This document shows positions 35,128 to 44,519 of a stretch of DNA of 52,224 bases, piece by piece; position 1 is the first letter of the stretch; each line of letters begins with the position of its first letter. The DNA comes from Planctomycetota bacterium. GTDB taxonomy: Bacteria; Planctomycetota; JAJSAM01. Under the pieces are notes generated by a model that saw only the letters and a program-made list of their open reading frames with translations, had not been told where the DNA came from and made no database searches. Made by a program: the position numbers and the translations under genes. The stretch lies in the NCBI GenBank assembly GCA_024274785.1, contig JAJSAM010000010.1, positions 1 to 52,224 of the forward strand, read 5' to 3'.

Positions 35128-36459
35128 ATGCGATCGGGCCCTCTGACATTGGCGCTCCTGTTTCTCTTCGCGCCATCCGGCACAGCCGCGGAGGAGCGCC
35201 CGCTCAAACTCAAGCCCGTGGAGCTGTCCCCCACGGTGCGGTCGGAAATGCCGATCTATCGGATTGCGGTCGGACCGGACCGGCCTCACCGCGTCGCGGG
35301 CCGCACCGGTGACATCACCTTCGCGCTGAAGGACGGCGCGCTCTTCGTCGATGCGGACGGCGAACCCGGCTGCGAGGTCCGGGTGGTGCCCGACCGGGCT
35401 GTGGCCGTCGCCCTCGACGCCGGGGAACTGCCCCTGATGTTTTCAAAGGGAGACCCCGCGGCCGGAGAACCGGCGTGGTCGGTGGTCAACCTCCGCTGCC
35501 TGAGGGCTACGATCGGCAGAACAAAGGTCCTCTTCGTGGATCTCGATGCCGACGGGATGTATCTGACTCCCTTCGTGGATTACCTGATCGGGAAGAGGGG
35601 GGAGGTGCTGCATCCCGTCGCGCCGTCGCTGGTACTCTCCCGCAAGGTCTTCAGCCTGCGCACCCGGCCCGGGGACGGTCTCGCCTGGATACGCCCGGAC
35701 CCCGAATTCGCGGACCGGGACTCCTTCCCGAACTTCGCCGGGGCGGTGGCCGGCCTTCTGCACCTGAATGCCCTGCGGGGCCGGATGAATCTCCCCCCGG
35801 TCGCTCTGAACCGTGACGCCTCCCGCGCGGCCCTGCTCCACATCGGCTACCTCGAGCGAAACGGCGGCAACGGTCACGTGGAGCGCAACGACTTCCCGGG
35901 GTACACCCGCGAAGGGGCCGTGGCCGGTCTGAACTCGATCGGCTGGTCGGGCGGCGGCAGCGTCACGACCGCAATCGACGGGCACCTCTCGAGCCTGCTG
36001 CACCGGATGGGACTGATCGACCCCCGCATCACGGAGATCGGCATCGCCAGCCGGGGGGCGCGGATCTGGATCAACCTCGAATGCGCCAGGAAGCGCGCGT
36101 GGGACCACCAGGGACCGGTCATCTTCCCCGGCCCGGACGGCGGCTGGATGACCGGAGCCTACAGCGGAGACAACCCCGATCCGCGCCCCGAGGGCTATCG
36201 CGGCGGATGTGGCCTCCCGATCACGTGCGCCTGGTTCGGCAAGGAGATCATTCTCGAGGTGGACGTGACCGTGGAGGTCGCCGGCCGTCCCATCCGCGCC
36301 TTCAAGAACGCCTCGGGAAGCCGGGAGATCAGGATGAACCACCCCGCCGCGCGAGCGGTCCTCCTGCCGAAAGACACCCTGAAGTCCGGCAAGCTGATCC
36401 TGACCTGGAAACAGGACGGAAAGCCGTGCCGGTTGGTGTACCGGTTCCGGATCGGCTAG
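35128..36459 (+). CDS. Secreted CAP/SCP-domain protein
   Basis: The 443-residue protein has a short Sec signal (LTLALLFLFAPSGTAA). About 200 N-terminal residues form a beta-rich domain with an FVDLDADG segment. A CAP-like (SCP/PR-1) domain occupies about residues 210-330: a LNALRGRMNLPPVALN helix, then LLHIGYLERNGGNGHVE with a characteristic His, then TREGAVAGLNSI. The C-terminus is a small beta domain. It probably acts in the periplasm or outside the cell. CAP proteins have varied and often unknown roles. It begins nine bases after the antiporter stop and may share its transcript. Confidence 0.75.
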   Translation: MRSGPLTLALLFLFAPSGTAAEERPLKLKPVELSPTVRSEMPIYRIAVGPDRPHRVAGRTGDITFALKDGALFVDADGEPGCEVRVVPDRAVAVALDAGELPLMFSKGDPAAGEPAWSVVNLRCLRATIGRTKVLFVDLDADGMYLTPFVDYLIGKRGEVLHPVAPSLVLSRKVFSLRTRPGDGLAWIRPDPEFADRDSFPNFAGAVAGLLHLNALRGRMNLPPVALNRDASRAALLHIGYLERNGGNGHVERNDFPGYTREGAVAGLNSIGWSGGGSVTTAIDGHLSSLLHRMGLIDPRITEIGIASRGARIWINLECARKRAWDHQGPVIFPGPDGGWMTGAYSGDNPDPRPEGYRGGCGLPITCAWFGKEIILEVDVTVEVAGRPIRAFKNASGSREIRMNHPAARAVLLPKDTLKSGKLILTWKQDGKPCRLVYRFRIG

Positions 36460-36720
36460 GCTGAGCGCCGGAATCCGGTCGGAGGGTCGAGCGCCGTCTC
36501 GACCACACCCACTCGATCGTCTTCCGCGGAAGAACCGCCTGTGACGGCAAGTCGCCCGCCGGCCACAAGCCCGGGCCGCCCGCCCCCCATCCACGTCTTC
36601 AGAGGAGTGGACTGCGTACCATTCTCCGGCACCGGCGTGACGTCCGCGGACGGTGCTGCCTGGTGACTGGTCGGGCAGGAGGTAGATCAACCGAAGACAG
36701 GTCGAGCCTTCTTGTGCCTG

Positions 36721-37479
36721 CTAATCCAGCATCAGCAGTTCCTTGAAGTGCTCGTTCAGTTCCGACCGCTTGTACTTCACCCGGAACTTCTGCCAGTGCC
36801 GCGTGGCGAGGTCACGCTTGTCGTCCTTCAGCGCCGCCCTGGCGAGCTTCAACTGCTTCCAGTAGAGAGAGTACTCCGCGGCCCAGGGCAGGAACGTCTT
36901 GTGGCCCTTCATCATGATGTCGAAGTGGTTCAGTTCCTCGTCCAGGAGGAGGGTCGCATCGAGCTTCGACTTCTTGAGGACGATACGGGCGGCGCGCCCC
37001 ACCTTGTAATCCGCGTTGGGGTCCTTCCGGCTGTAGAAGAGCAGGAACGGATACGCTTTGCCGATGCCCCTGGTGTCGTTCCGGGTGATAACGAAGTCCC
37101 TGGATGCGGCGACGATCGTTCCCGCGAGCTTGTCGTGGTACTTGACCGTGAACTTGAGGACGTTCCGGCCCATCGCCGAGAAGCCGAGCAAGACGATCCG
37201 CTTCCGGTCGAAACCGAGCCGGGCGTACTCCTTCTCCATGAACTCCTTGAGCGCGCCGGACCGGCCGAACACCTTCGTCACCGCGGTGACCTTGAAGCCG
37301 GCGGCCGCGGCGGGCTTCTCGAGGATCTTCACCAGGTGCTGCGCCCGCTGGGCATTCGTCTCGTAGAGGAGGAGAAGCCCCGGGGGATCCGATTCCTCGC
37401 CCCTGAGCGGCCCTGGAGCCGGCAGAAGCGGAAGCAGAAGCAGAACCGGTATGGCGAGGGCACTCTTCTTCGTAAACAT
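36721..37479 (-). CDS. Exported alpha/beta-hydrolase-like protein
   Basis: This 252-residue protein has a Sec signal (LAIPVLLLLPLLPAPGPLRG). The sequence RIVLLGFSAMGRNVL (about residue 93) contains a GxSxxG nucleophile elbow. FLLFYSRKDPNADY supplies a possible acid-strand region and LDEELNHFDIM a candidate catalytic His. This fits a small secreted esterase/peptidase of the alpha/beta-hydrolase fold, though sequence support outside the elbow is limited. It is oriented opposite to the upstream genes and likely forms its own unit. Substrate unknown. Confidence 0.65.
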   Translation of the reverse strand: MFTKKSALAIPVLLLLPLLPAPGPLRGEESDPPGLLLLYETNAQRAQHLVKILEKPAAAAGFKVTAVTKVFGRSGALKEFMEKEYARLGFDRKRIVLLGFSAMGRNVLKFTVKYHDKLAGTIVAASRDFVITRNDTRGIGKAYPFLLFYSRKDPNADYKVGRAARIVLKKSKLDATLLLDEELNHFDIMMKGHKTFLPWAAEYSLYWKQLKLARAALKDDKRDLATRHWQKFRVKYKRSELNEHFKELLMLD

Positions 37480-37538
37480 GCCCTGATTATACCGGTCCCG
37501 GGTGCTCGAGACACGACTGAGGGACCGAACGCCCAGGG

Positions 37539-38117
37539 TCAGTCGATCCAGAGCAGGATCTGGTCGCTCAGGGTTCGGCGGTGGCTGGCGTTGCCGGTGC
37601 CGGGAGTCTTCTTCCAGATGCCGTGGACGTTGCCCTGGTCGAGCGTGCTGATGAGGTACTCATTCACATCGATGCCGGGCTCGTTCTTCTTCACGAACTT
37701 CACCGGGCCGTCGTTGACCGTTCCCCAGAGTCCCGCCAGGTAGGCCTCGACCTTGCTGCCGGAGTCGTCGAAGCCCTTCCTTCCGGAGTGGAAGGTCCCG
37801 CCGACCGCACGGATGATGTTCACCTCGTCCACCGCGAGCAGGACCACGTGCTTGTACCGGGAGGTCTTCGGGAAGTCCTGGTACTGGTAGACCTTCAACT
37901 CTCCGAACTTGTCGTTGAGCTCCTGGTTGAAGAGCTCCGGCCATGCGAACTTCCGCTCACTCTTCTCGAGCCCCTTGTCGTCGATGAGGATGCGATCCAT
38001 CACCTCGAAGGTGCCGAGCGGATGCGATGGAGTGACCCCGTACGGGTCGGAGCATCCGGCGAGCGTCAGGAGAACGAAACCGGCCGCGATCCCGAAAGCT
38101 GTCTTTCTGACTGTCAT
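37539..38117 (-). CDS. Lipoprotein of unknown function
   Basis: The 192-residue protein begins at ATG 38117, supported by GAGG nine bases upstream; a GTG four codons earlier is in frame but less likely. It has a lipoprotein signal (FGIAAGFVLLTLAGC, lipidated Cys at about residue 22). The mature part is charged, with no repeat, metal motif or catalytic signature that I recognise. It lies just upstream of the hydrolase-like gene on the same strand, so the two may be co-transcribed. Confidence 0.7.
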   Translation of the reverse strand: MTVRKTAFGIAAGFVLLTLAGCSDPYGVTPSHPLGTFEVMDRILIDDKGLEKSERKFAWPELFNQELNDKFGELKVYQYQDFPKTSRYKHVVLLAVDEVNIIRAVGGTFHSGRKGFDDSGSKVEAYLAGLWGTVNDGPVKFVKKNEPGIDVNEYLISTLDQGNVHGIWKKTPGTGNASHRRTLSDQILLWID

Positions 38118-38256
38118 GATGTTCCTCACCCCTGTCTGCAGTCCCCGATCCTACTTCGGAGCATCCCGGCGCTCCACTTGAGGGCCTTCGCAGGTTGGAC
38201 GCCCACCTGCGTTCTGCTATCTTCCCCCCCGGAATGCGTCGCCCCGGAGAGACCAC

Positions 38257-39582
38257 ATGACCTTCGATCCCGTCCCCCTGAACCGCGCCATCGTCGACGA
38301 GGTTATCGCGGAATACGGCATCGCGGTAGGGTCCGCCTCGATCCGCGAAGTGAATCGCGTGATCAACATGATCGAGGAGCGGGTGGGGATGAAGTTCATC
38401 CGCATGGAGTTCGGCATCCCGGGTCTTCCGGCGAACGCGATCGCGCTCGAAGCCGAGCGCAGGATTCTCCTGGACCCGCTCATCGCCAACACCTACTCGC
38501 CCTTCGACGGTATTCCCGAACTGAAGGAGGCGGCGAGCGAGTTCGTTGCCGCCTTCATGAACGTCGATGCGCCTCCCCACTGCTGCGTGCCCACCGTGGG
38601 CTCCATGCACGGGGGATTCATCAGCATGGGCATTGCCGGGTACCGCTTCGCCGAGCGGGACACGATCCTCTTTCTCGACCCTGGTTTTCCGGTCAACAAG
38701 CTCCAGTGCCAGGTGTGGGGCCTCGAGAACCGGTCGGTGGACGTGTACGACCGGCGCGGGCCGGAGCTGGTCGACGCGATCGAGGCGGAGTTCGCCACCG
38801 GCAAGGTCGGCGGCATCCTCTACTCGAGCCCGAACAATCCCACCTGGGTCTGCTTCAAGGAGTCGGAACTCGAGGGGATCGGCAAGCTCTGCACAAAGTA
38901 CGGAGTCATCGCCATCGAAGACCTCGCGTACTTCGGCATGGACTTCCGCGAAGTCTACGACGAGCCCGGGAAGCCGCCCTACCAGCCGACCGTCGCCCAC
39001 TACACGGACGAGTACATCCTGCTCATCTCGTCCTCCAAGATCTTCTCCTACGCCGGCCAGCGAGTCGCGGTTTCGGTGATTTCGCCGAAACTGTTCGAGA
39101 AATCATCCGAGGCCCTTGCGGAGCGGTTCGGCACCAGCAATCTCGGCCACGCATTCGTCCACGGCGGGATGTATCCCACCACGGCGGGCGTCGCGGTGAG
39201 TGTCCAACACGGCCTGGCGGCGCTGTTCCGGGCGGCCACCGCCGGAGAGATCCGCTTTACCGAACCGGTCAGGGTCTATGCGGAGCGGGCGAAGGAGATG
39301 AAGAGGGCGTTTCTCGAGAACGGGTTTCTGCTCGTCTACGACAACGACCTCGGCCAGCCCCTTGCGGACGGTTTCTACTTCACGGTCAGCTACCCCGGAC
39401 TCGATGGCGCAAAGCTGCTCGAGGAGCTGATCTACTACGGCGTCAGCGCCATCGCCCTCGCTACCACCGGCAGCACTCGTGGTGAAGGCATCCGGGCCTG
39501 CGTGTCCCTCACGACGCGGGAGCGCATCCCCGAGCTCCGTCATCGCCTTCAGGCCTTTCACGCATCGCGGTCCGGGGCGTAG
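38257..39582 (+). CDS. PLP-dependent aminotransferase (class I/II)
   Basis: The 441-residue enzyme has the fold-type I features: GSMHGGFISMG in the cofactor-phosphate region, SSPNNPTWVC (the Asn-Pro-Thr motif, around 190), an EDLAYFGMD segment with the PLP-N1 Asp, and SSSKIFSYAGQRV (around residue 257) with the Schiff-base Lys. A C-terminal Arg in EGIRACVSL would bind the substrate carboxylate. Substrate specificity cannot be read. GGAGAG precedes the ATG. It is followed by fhs, 37 bases away, and might be co-expressed with it, but no pathway link is evident. Confidence 0.9.
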   Translation: MTFDPVPLNRAIVDEVIAEYGIAVGSASIREVNRVINMIEERVGMKFIRMEFGIPGLPANAIALEAERRILLDPLIANTYSPFDGIPELKEAASEFVAAFMNVDAPPHCCVPTVGSMHGGFISMGIAGYRFAERDTILFLDPGFPVNKLQCQVWGLENRSVDVYDRRGPELVDAIEAEFATGKVGGILYSSPNNPTWVCFKESELEGIGKLCTKYGVIAIEDLAYFGMDFREVYDEPGKPPYQPTVAHYTDEYILLISSSKIFSYAGQRVAVSVISPKLFEKSSEALAERFGTSNLGHAFVHGGMYPTTAGVAVSVQHGLAALFRAATAGEIRFTEPVRVYAERAKEMKRAFLENGFLLVYDNDLGQPLADGFYFTVSYPGLDGAKLLEELIYYGVSAIALATTGSTRGEGIRACVSLTTRERIPELRHRLQAFHASRSGA

Positions 39583-39619
39583 AGAAGGAAACGCGCGCCG
39601 AAACGGTTACGCTGTCGGC

Positions 39620-41269
39620 ATGAGCAAGACGCCCCCGCACCCGATCAGCGATGTCGCCACGAAGCTTGGTCTGGCCGCCGCGGACCTATACCTCTACGGC
39701 GACGAGATGGCCAAGGTCGATCCGGCCGTACTCTCGCGTGCCCGCACCTCCGGGAGCCCCCCCCGCCTGATCCTCGTTTCCGCGATCACCCCGACCCCGG
39801 CGGGCGAGGGCAAGACGACGACGAGCATCGGCCTGGCCCAGGGCTTCGCGCGGCTCGGTGAATCCACCTGCCTGGCGCTTCGCGAGCCGTCGCTCGGCCC
39901 GTGCTTCGGGGTGAAGGGTGGCGGAACCGGGGGAGGCAGGAGCACCCTCACACCGGAGGAGAAGATCAACCTCCACTTCACCGGCGACCTCCACGCCATC
40001 ACCGCGGCTCACAACCTGCTCTCGGCGATGCTCGACAACAGCATCTACTTCGAGAACCGGCACTCGATCGATCCGCGGAGGATCCTGTGGAGGCGCGTGC
40101 TCGACATGAACGACCGCGCGCTCCGGCACTCCGTGGTCGGACTGGGCGGCCGTCGCCAGGGCGTGCCGCGGGAAGGCGGATTCGACATCACCGCCGCGAG
40201 CGAGGTCATGGCGATGCTCTGCCTGGCGGAGAATGCCGAGGACCTCCGGGAGCGGCTCGAGCGGACCCTGGTCGCCTACACCTACCAGGGGGAACCGGTG
40301 ACCGCGGGATGTCTCGGCGCCACCGGGGCGATGCTCGCGCTGCTCGCGGACGCGCTGAAGCCGAACCTGGTCCAGACGATGGAGGGCGTGCCCGCCTTCG
40401 TGCACGGCGGCCCGTTCGCGAACATCGCCCACGGGTGCAACAGCGTGATCGCGACGAGGATGGCCATGCACCTCTCCGACTGGGCCATCACCGAGGCGGG
40501 CTTCGGGTTCGACCTCGGCGCGGAGAAGTTCTTCGACATCAAGCTGCGCGGGGCGGGCCTCGACACCGCGCTCGTGGTGCTCGTGGCGACGTGCCGGGCA
40601 CTGAAGATGCACGGCGGCGCGAAGAAGAAACAGCTCACCGTGCCGAACGCGGATGCGGTGGCGGCCGGCCTGCCGAACCTCGAGAAGCACATCGAGAACA
40701 TCAGGACCTTCTGTGAGGTGCCGGTGGTGGCGCTGAATCGCTTCGACGCCGACACCGATGAGGAGATCGAGGTGGTCCGCCGGCACTGCGAGGAGCAGGG
40801 TGTCCCCTTCGCGGTGACGGATCACTTCGCGAAGGGTGGCGATGGCGCGCTCGACCTCGCCGAAGCGGTCATGGCGCACGCGGAGAAGGTGGACCGGCCG
40901 TTCTGTCCGCTCTATCCCCTCGACGCCACCGTGCCGGAGAAGATCCTCGCGGTGGCGCAGAAGATGTACGGAGCCCGGGATGTCTACTTCACGAAATCGG
41001 CGGAACGGAATCTGAAGGACATCCGGCGGCTCGGCTACGAAGGGCTCCCGGTGTGCATGGCGAAGACCCCGTCCTCGCTCTCCGACGATCCGCGGCTGCG
41101 TGGCCGCCCGAAGGATTTCGAGATCACCGTGGAGGAGATCCAGATCAACGCCGGCGCCGGGTTCCTGGTGGTGTTGACCGGCGAGATCATCCGCATGCCC
41201 GGCCTCCCGCGCCATCCGCTGGCGGAGGAGATCGACCTGATCGACGGCGAGATCCGTGGGATGAGCTGA
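39620..41269 (+). CDS. fhs: Formate--tetrahydrofolate ligase
   Basis: This enzyme makes 10-formyl-THF from formate, THF and ATP, feeding one-carbon metabolism. The 549-residue product has the P-loop-like TPAGEGKTTTSIGLAQG (about 61-77), REPSLGPCFGVKGG, EKINLHFTGDLHAITAAHNLL and the C-terminal IMRMPGLP-type segment (here IIRMPGLPRHP), which are diagnostic. The ATG at 39620 gives the expected N-terminus; the frame is open further upstream but overlaps the aminotransferase. A weak ribosome-binding site leaves the exact start somewhat open. Confidence 0.97.
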   Translation: MSKTPPHPISDVATKLGLAAADLYLYGDEMAKVDPAVLSRARTSGSPPRLILVSAITPTPAGEGKTTTSIGLAQGFARLGESTCLALREPSLGPCFGVKGGGTGGGRSTLTPEEKINLHFTGDLHAITAAHNLLSAMLDNSIYFENRHSIDPRRILWRRVLDMNDRALRHSVVGLGGRRQGVPREGGFDITAASEVMAMLCLAENAEDLRERLERTLVAYTYQGEPVTAGCLGATGAMLALLADALKPNLVQTMEGVPAFVHGGPFANIAHGCNSVIATRMAMHLSDWAITEAGFGFDLGAEKFFDIKLRGAGLDTALVVLVATCRALKMHGGAKKKQLTVPNADAVAAGLPNLEKHIENIRTFCEVPVVALNRFDADTDEEIEVVRRHCEEQGVPFAVTDHFAKGGDGALDLAEAVMAHAEKVDRPFCPLYPLDATVPEKILAVAQKMYGARDVYFTKSAERNLKDIRRLGYEGLPVCMAKTPSSLSDDPRLRGRPKDFEITVEEIQINAGAGFLVVLTGEIIRMPGLPRHPLAEEIDLIDGEIRGMS

Positions 41270-41302
41270 CGGGCCGATCGTCATTCTTCGTCCCGGCCTG
41301 GC

Positions 41303-41503
41303 CTACTCCTCCCAGGTCCACCCCGGCGCCGGGCGCAGGGAGAGGCGATCGACCTTCTCCCGGATCGTCTCCATCACCAGCAAGACATCCTGAAACGGCA
41401 CGCACCCCCAGGCGTCGACAGCCCCGAACAGAGGCCTGCCCTCGACCCGCCACTGGGGCAGTTCCTTCAGGATGTCCTTCGTGCATCTCGGGAGAGGCCC
41501 CAT
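41303..41503 (-). CDS. Small hypothetical protein (66 aa)
   Basis: The frame starts at an ATG immediately after the stop of the ExbD-like gene (TAG ATG junction at 41504/41503) and encodes 66 residues with balanced composition and several Trp (EELPQW-like start, GWTWEE end). No domain is recognised. Its tight fit behind the upstream gene argues for a real co-translated small protein, but it could also be a fortuitous frame. Confidence 0.45.
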   Translation of the reverse strand: MGPLPRCTKDILKELPQWRVEGRPLFGAVDAWGCVPFQDVLLVMETIREKVDRLSLRPAPGWTWEE

Positions 41504-42721
41504 CTAGATCTCGCTGAAGCCGACGAAAGTCCGCTCCTGGCCGCGGCTTCTCCTGAGACGGACGGTGAAGCGGATCGGCTTCGCCGCGCGGTCCTTCGCC
41601 CGCGTATCCTCGAGGTTGAGAAACGCGGGGAGCAGGGCGGGCCCGCCCCTGGAAAGGACGGTGAAGTAGACGCGGTGGGCCCCCACCTCCCGACAGGAGT
41701 CGAGCACCTCCTGGATGTCGCGCCAGTGGGCGTTTCGGTCCGCCAGGATCCGGATCCGGATCTTCGAGAGCTCCTGGCCGCCGCGCGTGATCCGTCCGCC
41801 GTCTTCGGGCCGCGGCGCCGCCTGGTCACCGATGAACCGGACCAGGAAGTCTCGGTCCGACCGCGTCCCGTCCACGAGGATCTCCCGGCTCTTCGTGACG
41901 ATCACCTCGACTTCGCCGACCAGGCTGTCGATCTTCGCGGTTGCCGTCGAAACTTCCGGCAGCTCGAGGCTCTCCCGGATCTCAGCGGTGGTGCGCAGCC
42001 TCCCCAGGGTTCCCTCCATGGGCCGCTCCGGCGGAATCTCGAGCGGAAGGGTCTCGCGGACGTACAGGATCCCGGTGTAGCCGGACCGCGCCACCAGTGC
42101 GACCACGGCCGCCACCTGACCGAACGTCGCATCCGGTCCGCCGCTGATCTTCGCGGGCTGCTCCGGCTCCCATTCGTGGAACTCCGTGAGCGCCGACCGG
42201 ATCTCCTTCGACTTCCCGGTTTCGGGGAGAATCCCGAGCGAACCGTCCGGGCAGATCACGTCGATGCCTCCTTCCGCCGGCATCGCTCTCACGAGGAACG
42301 CCTTCCTGAGCTTGTGCATGCTGCCGGGGATGATCGGCTGGTGCCACCCGATGGCACCGTCTTTCGTCGTCACCGCCCATAGCGGTGAGGGCCTTCCCGG
42401 CGCCTCCCCGATCATGAAGCTCACGTCGCGAACCACCGCCCAGGGCGCCCGCCGGTCCGCCTTGACGCGAATCATCCCCTTCGGTCTCTTCCGGGCGCAG
42501 AGCGCGCTCTCGAGGGCGCTCCAATCGACGGTTGCCCCGTCCATCATGATTTCGCCGGCCGCGGTGATCTCAACGGTAAAGGCCGCCTCGAACCTCTCCG
42601 CCCCACCGTTGAGCTTCGGCGGCTCGAGGGGTGGGGGGGCCTCCTCCTGCGCCCGGGTCACGCGCAGACCGGCAGCCAGAACAATCACTGAGAGGGCGAC
42701 CCCCCATCCGATGCGCCTCAT
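41504..42721 (-). CDS. Exported protein with two ExbD-like domains
   Basis: After a signal peptide or anchor (GVALSVIVLAAGLRVTRA), this 405-residue protein contains two copies of an ExbD/TolR-type periplasmic fold. Copy 1 (about 50-140) has IMMDGATVDWSALESAL and IRVKADRRAPW. Copy 2 (about 275-395) has ILVDGTRSDRDFLV, IRILADRNAHWRDIQEVLD and VGAHRVYFTV. Standard ExbD/TolR proteins carry a single such domain behind a membrane helix with a conserved Asp; here the Asp-bearing helix is absent. The upstream GTG is discarded in favour of ATG 42721, which has GGAGGT. It may bind or sequester a partner of the Tol/Exb type in the periplasm (inference). Confidence 0.65.
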   Translation of the reverse strand: MRRIGWGVALSVIVLAAGLRVTRAQEEAPPPLEPPKLNGGAERFEAAFTVEITAAGEIMMDGATVDWSALESALCARKRPKGMIRVKADRRAPWAVVRDVSFMIGEAPGRPSPLWAVTTKDGAIGWHQPIIPGSMHKLRKAFLVRAMPAEGGIDVICPDGSLGILPETGKSKEIRSALTEFHEWEPEQPAKISGGPDATFGQVAAVVALVARSGYTGILYVRETLPLEIPPERPMEGTLGRLRTTAEIRESLELPEVSTATAKIDSLVGEVEVIVTKSREILVDGTRSDRDFLVRFIGDQAAPRPEDGGRITRGGQELSKIRIRILADRNAHWRDIQEVLDSCREVGAHRVYFTVLSRGGPALLPAFLNLEDTRAKDRAAKPIRFTVRLRRSRGQERTFVGFSEI

Positions 42722-42785
42722 GACCACCTCCACTCAATTGGAACATCATACCGCCTGGAGCTTCCCGCTTCAGCCTCGGGTTGCG

Positions 42786-43928
42786 ATGCGGAACCGGTCC
42801 GGTAAGAATGTGACGATGGTTGTGAGGCGCCGGTTCCCTGTTGCCCTGGCAAGTCTGTTGCTCGGCCTCCTCGTGCTCCTCGGGCTGATGAGGATAGCGG
42901 ACGATGGCCGGACTCCGAGCCCAACGAAGCCGGAGACCGAGGCCGCCCCGGATCCGATCCCCTCCAGCGCCCTTCCCGCCCTCCCCCTGGCATCGGTGGG
43001 GCACTCCGGGGCCAGGGCGAACGCATCCCCGGAAAAGCCCGTGCCTCCGGATGTGTCGGATGTGTCGGATCCGAGGATCCGCCTCGTCGAGCGCGGCCCC
43101 ACTCCGGAACACCCCGCCGCCACCGGGTGGGTGCGGACGGCCGGGTTCGACCGCGACACGCGCCCAGAGGCCGTATCCCGGAATCTCGAGGTGACGATCT
43201 GGCGGGTGAACGGCCGGGCGATGGAAGCGGTCGAGAACGCGACCGGGCTGCCGTCCGAGACCGGTGAATTCGCCATCCGGGATCTCCCCGACGGCGAGTA
43301 CGTGATCGAGTTCGTGTCGGACGCCGAGGGCCGGGTCGTCCGGGCGAGGCGCAACTTCCGCGTGGCCGGATACACCGCCGACCTCGGCGACGTCGACCTC
43401 ACGATCCACGCCGGAATCCGGGCGAAGGTGGTGGACGTCGATGGACGCGCCATCGAACAGGCCGACGTCGTGGTGGTCCGCCCCGAGGAGGACCCGGAGC
43501 AGGCGCGCCGCATCAGAAGCGACGGGGACGGGTGGGTCACCTACTTCGACCTCGAACCGGACCTCGTGCACCAGGTGGTGGTGCTCGGATTGCCGACGCG
43601 ACTCGAACGGTCGGTGCGCACGCCGCAAAGCTCGGAGGAGGTCGTTACGGTCGTCTTCGAGACCACCCTCCGGACCGTCCCGACGACCGTGACGTTTCAC
43701 ATCGACGGTGAACTCACGCCGGTTTCGGCGATCAAGGGGCTCCGATCCGACACCGGCCTGAAAAAGCTGCCGGGCCGGGACGGCGTCCTCACCACCTGGC
43801 TGCTCCCGGGCACGTACCGCTTCTGGACGGAGGATCGGGAGGGGACGCTGGTGGTCGATGATTCCGACTCAGTCCGGGCGAACGTGCCCCTCTGCGCCAG
43901 GGCCCGGCCAGAGGAGGGAGAACGGTGA
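42786..43928 (+). CDS. Membrane-anchored protein with Ig-like/carboxypeptidase-regulatory domains
   Basis: The 380-residue form starts at ATG 42786; an ATG at 42816 is equally possible. Basic residues precede one membrane segment (VALASLLLGLLVLLGLM). A Pro-rich linker (about 45-95) and two beta-sandwich domains follow: about 120-205 (VTIWRVNGRAMEAV ... GEFAIRDLPDGEYVIEF) and about 210-300 (RAKVVDVDGRAIEQADVVVVRP ... GWVTYFDLEP). This pattern is typical of carboxypeptidase-regulatory-like repeats on surface proteins. It is divergent from the ExbD-like gene, 64 bases away. The function is unknown. Confidence 0.65.
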   Translation: MRNRSGKNVTMVVRRRFPVALASLLLGLLVLLGLMRIADDGRTPSPTKPETEAAPDPIPSSALPALPLASVGHSGARANASPEKPVPPDVSDVSDPRIRLVERGPTPEHPAATGWVRTAGFDRDTRPEAVSRNLEVTIWRVNGRAMEAVENATGLPSETGEFAIRDLPDGEYVIEFVSDAEGRVVRARRNFRVAGYTADLGDVDLTIHAGIRAKVVDVDGRAIEQADVVVVRPEEDPEQARRIRSDGDGWVTYFDLEPDLVHQVVVLGLPTRLERSVRTPQSSEEVVTVVFETTLRTVPTTVTFHIDGELTPVSAIKGLRSDTGLKKLPGRDGVLTTWLLPGTYRFWTEDREGTLVVDDSDSVRANVPLCARARPEEGER

Positions 43929-44076
43929 GGAGATGCCCTCCGAAACGGCTCCGAACCCACCATCGGAGTAACGAACTCCGTCTCGCCCGCGCCGTATCGA
44001 AGGCGATCGCACCAGAACCTCCAGGACGGCGCGGACGCACCGCCCTCCGAACCGGCGCCCCCTCCTGGCCCCGGCT

Positions 44077-44472
44077 TCATTCACCGGGCAACGCCAGCAT
44101 CTGTACCACCCAGTTCGGGTTGCCTTCGATGTCGGCGAAGCCGCCGAAATGCAGGTCCTCGTCGGCGTCGTAGCTCGGGCCGAAGGACACGTCTCCGCCT
44201 TTCTCCCTGATGCGGGCGAGAAAGGCGGCCACGTCATCGACGTTGAATTGCGCGACGAGGGTGGCGTTCTTCTTCATCGCCTGCGGGGTGACGCCCATCT
44301 CCTTCGCGTCGGCGATGCCGACCACGAGCTTCCCGTTCTTCACGAGTTCCGCGTAGTGATACTTCCCGGTCCACTCCTGCTCGAGCTCGAGTTCGAGGGC
44401 ATCGATGTACCAGTCGCGGAGCTTTTCGTAGTCCGCCGCCATCACCACGGTGTTCATGAGTTCGAGGCGCAT
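44077..44472 (-). CDS. VOC-superfamily (glyoxalase-like) protein
   Basis: The 131-residue protein has the two beta-alpha-beta-beta-beta halves of the vicinal-oxygen-chelate fold: MNTVVMAADYEKLRDWYIDALELEL at the start and VDDVAAFLARIREKGGDVSFGP in the middle, ending with DIEGNPNWVVQM, the typical final strands. Metal ligands of a glyoxalase I are not clearly all present, so the reaction is open (dioxygenase, lyase or binding protein). It lies 47 bases downstream of an ArsR-family gene on the same strand, a common pairing in which the regulator controls the VOC gene. Confidence 0.85.
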   Translation of the reverse strand: MRLELMNTVVMAADYEKLRDWYIDALELELEQEWTGKYHYAELVKNGKLVVGIADAKEMGVTPQAMKKNATLVAQFNVDDVAAFLARIREKGGDVSFGPSYDADEDLHFGGFADIEGNPNWVVQMLALPGE

Positions 44473-44519
44473 CGCCGTCTCCCCCCGGGCCTGCCGACCC
44501 GCGGAACCAGCTCGGTGTT

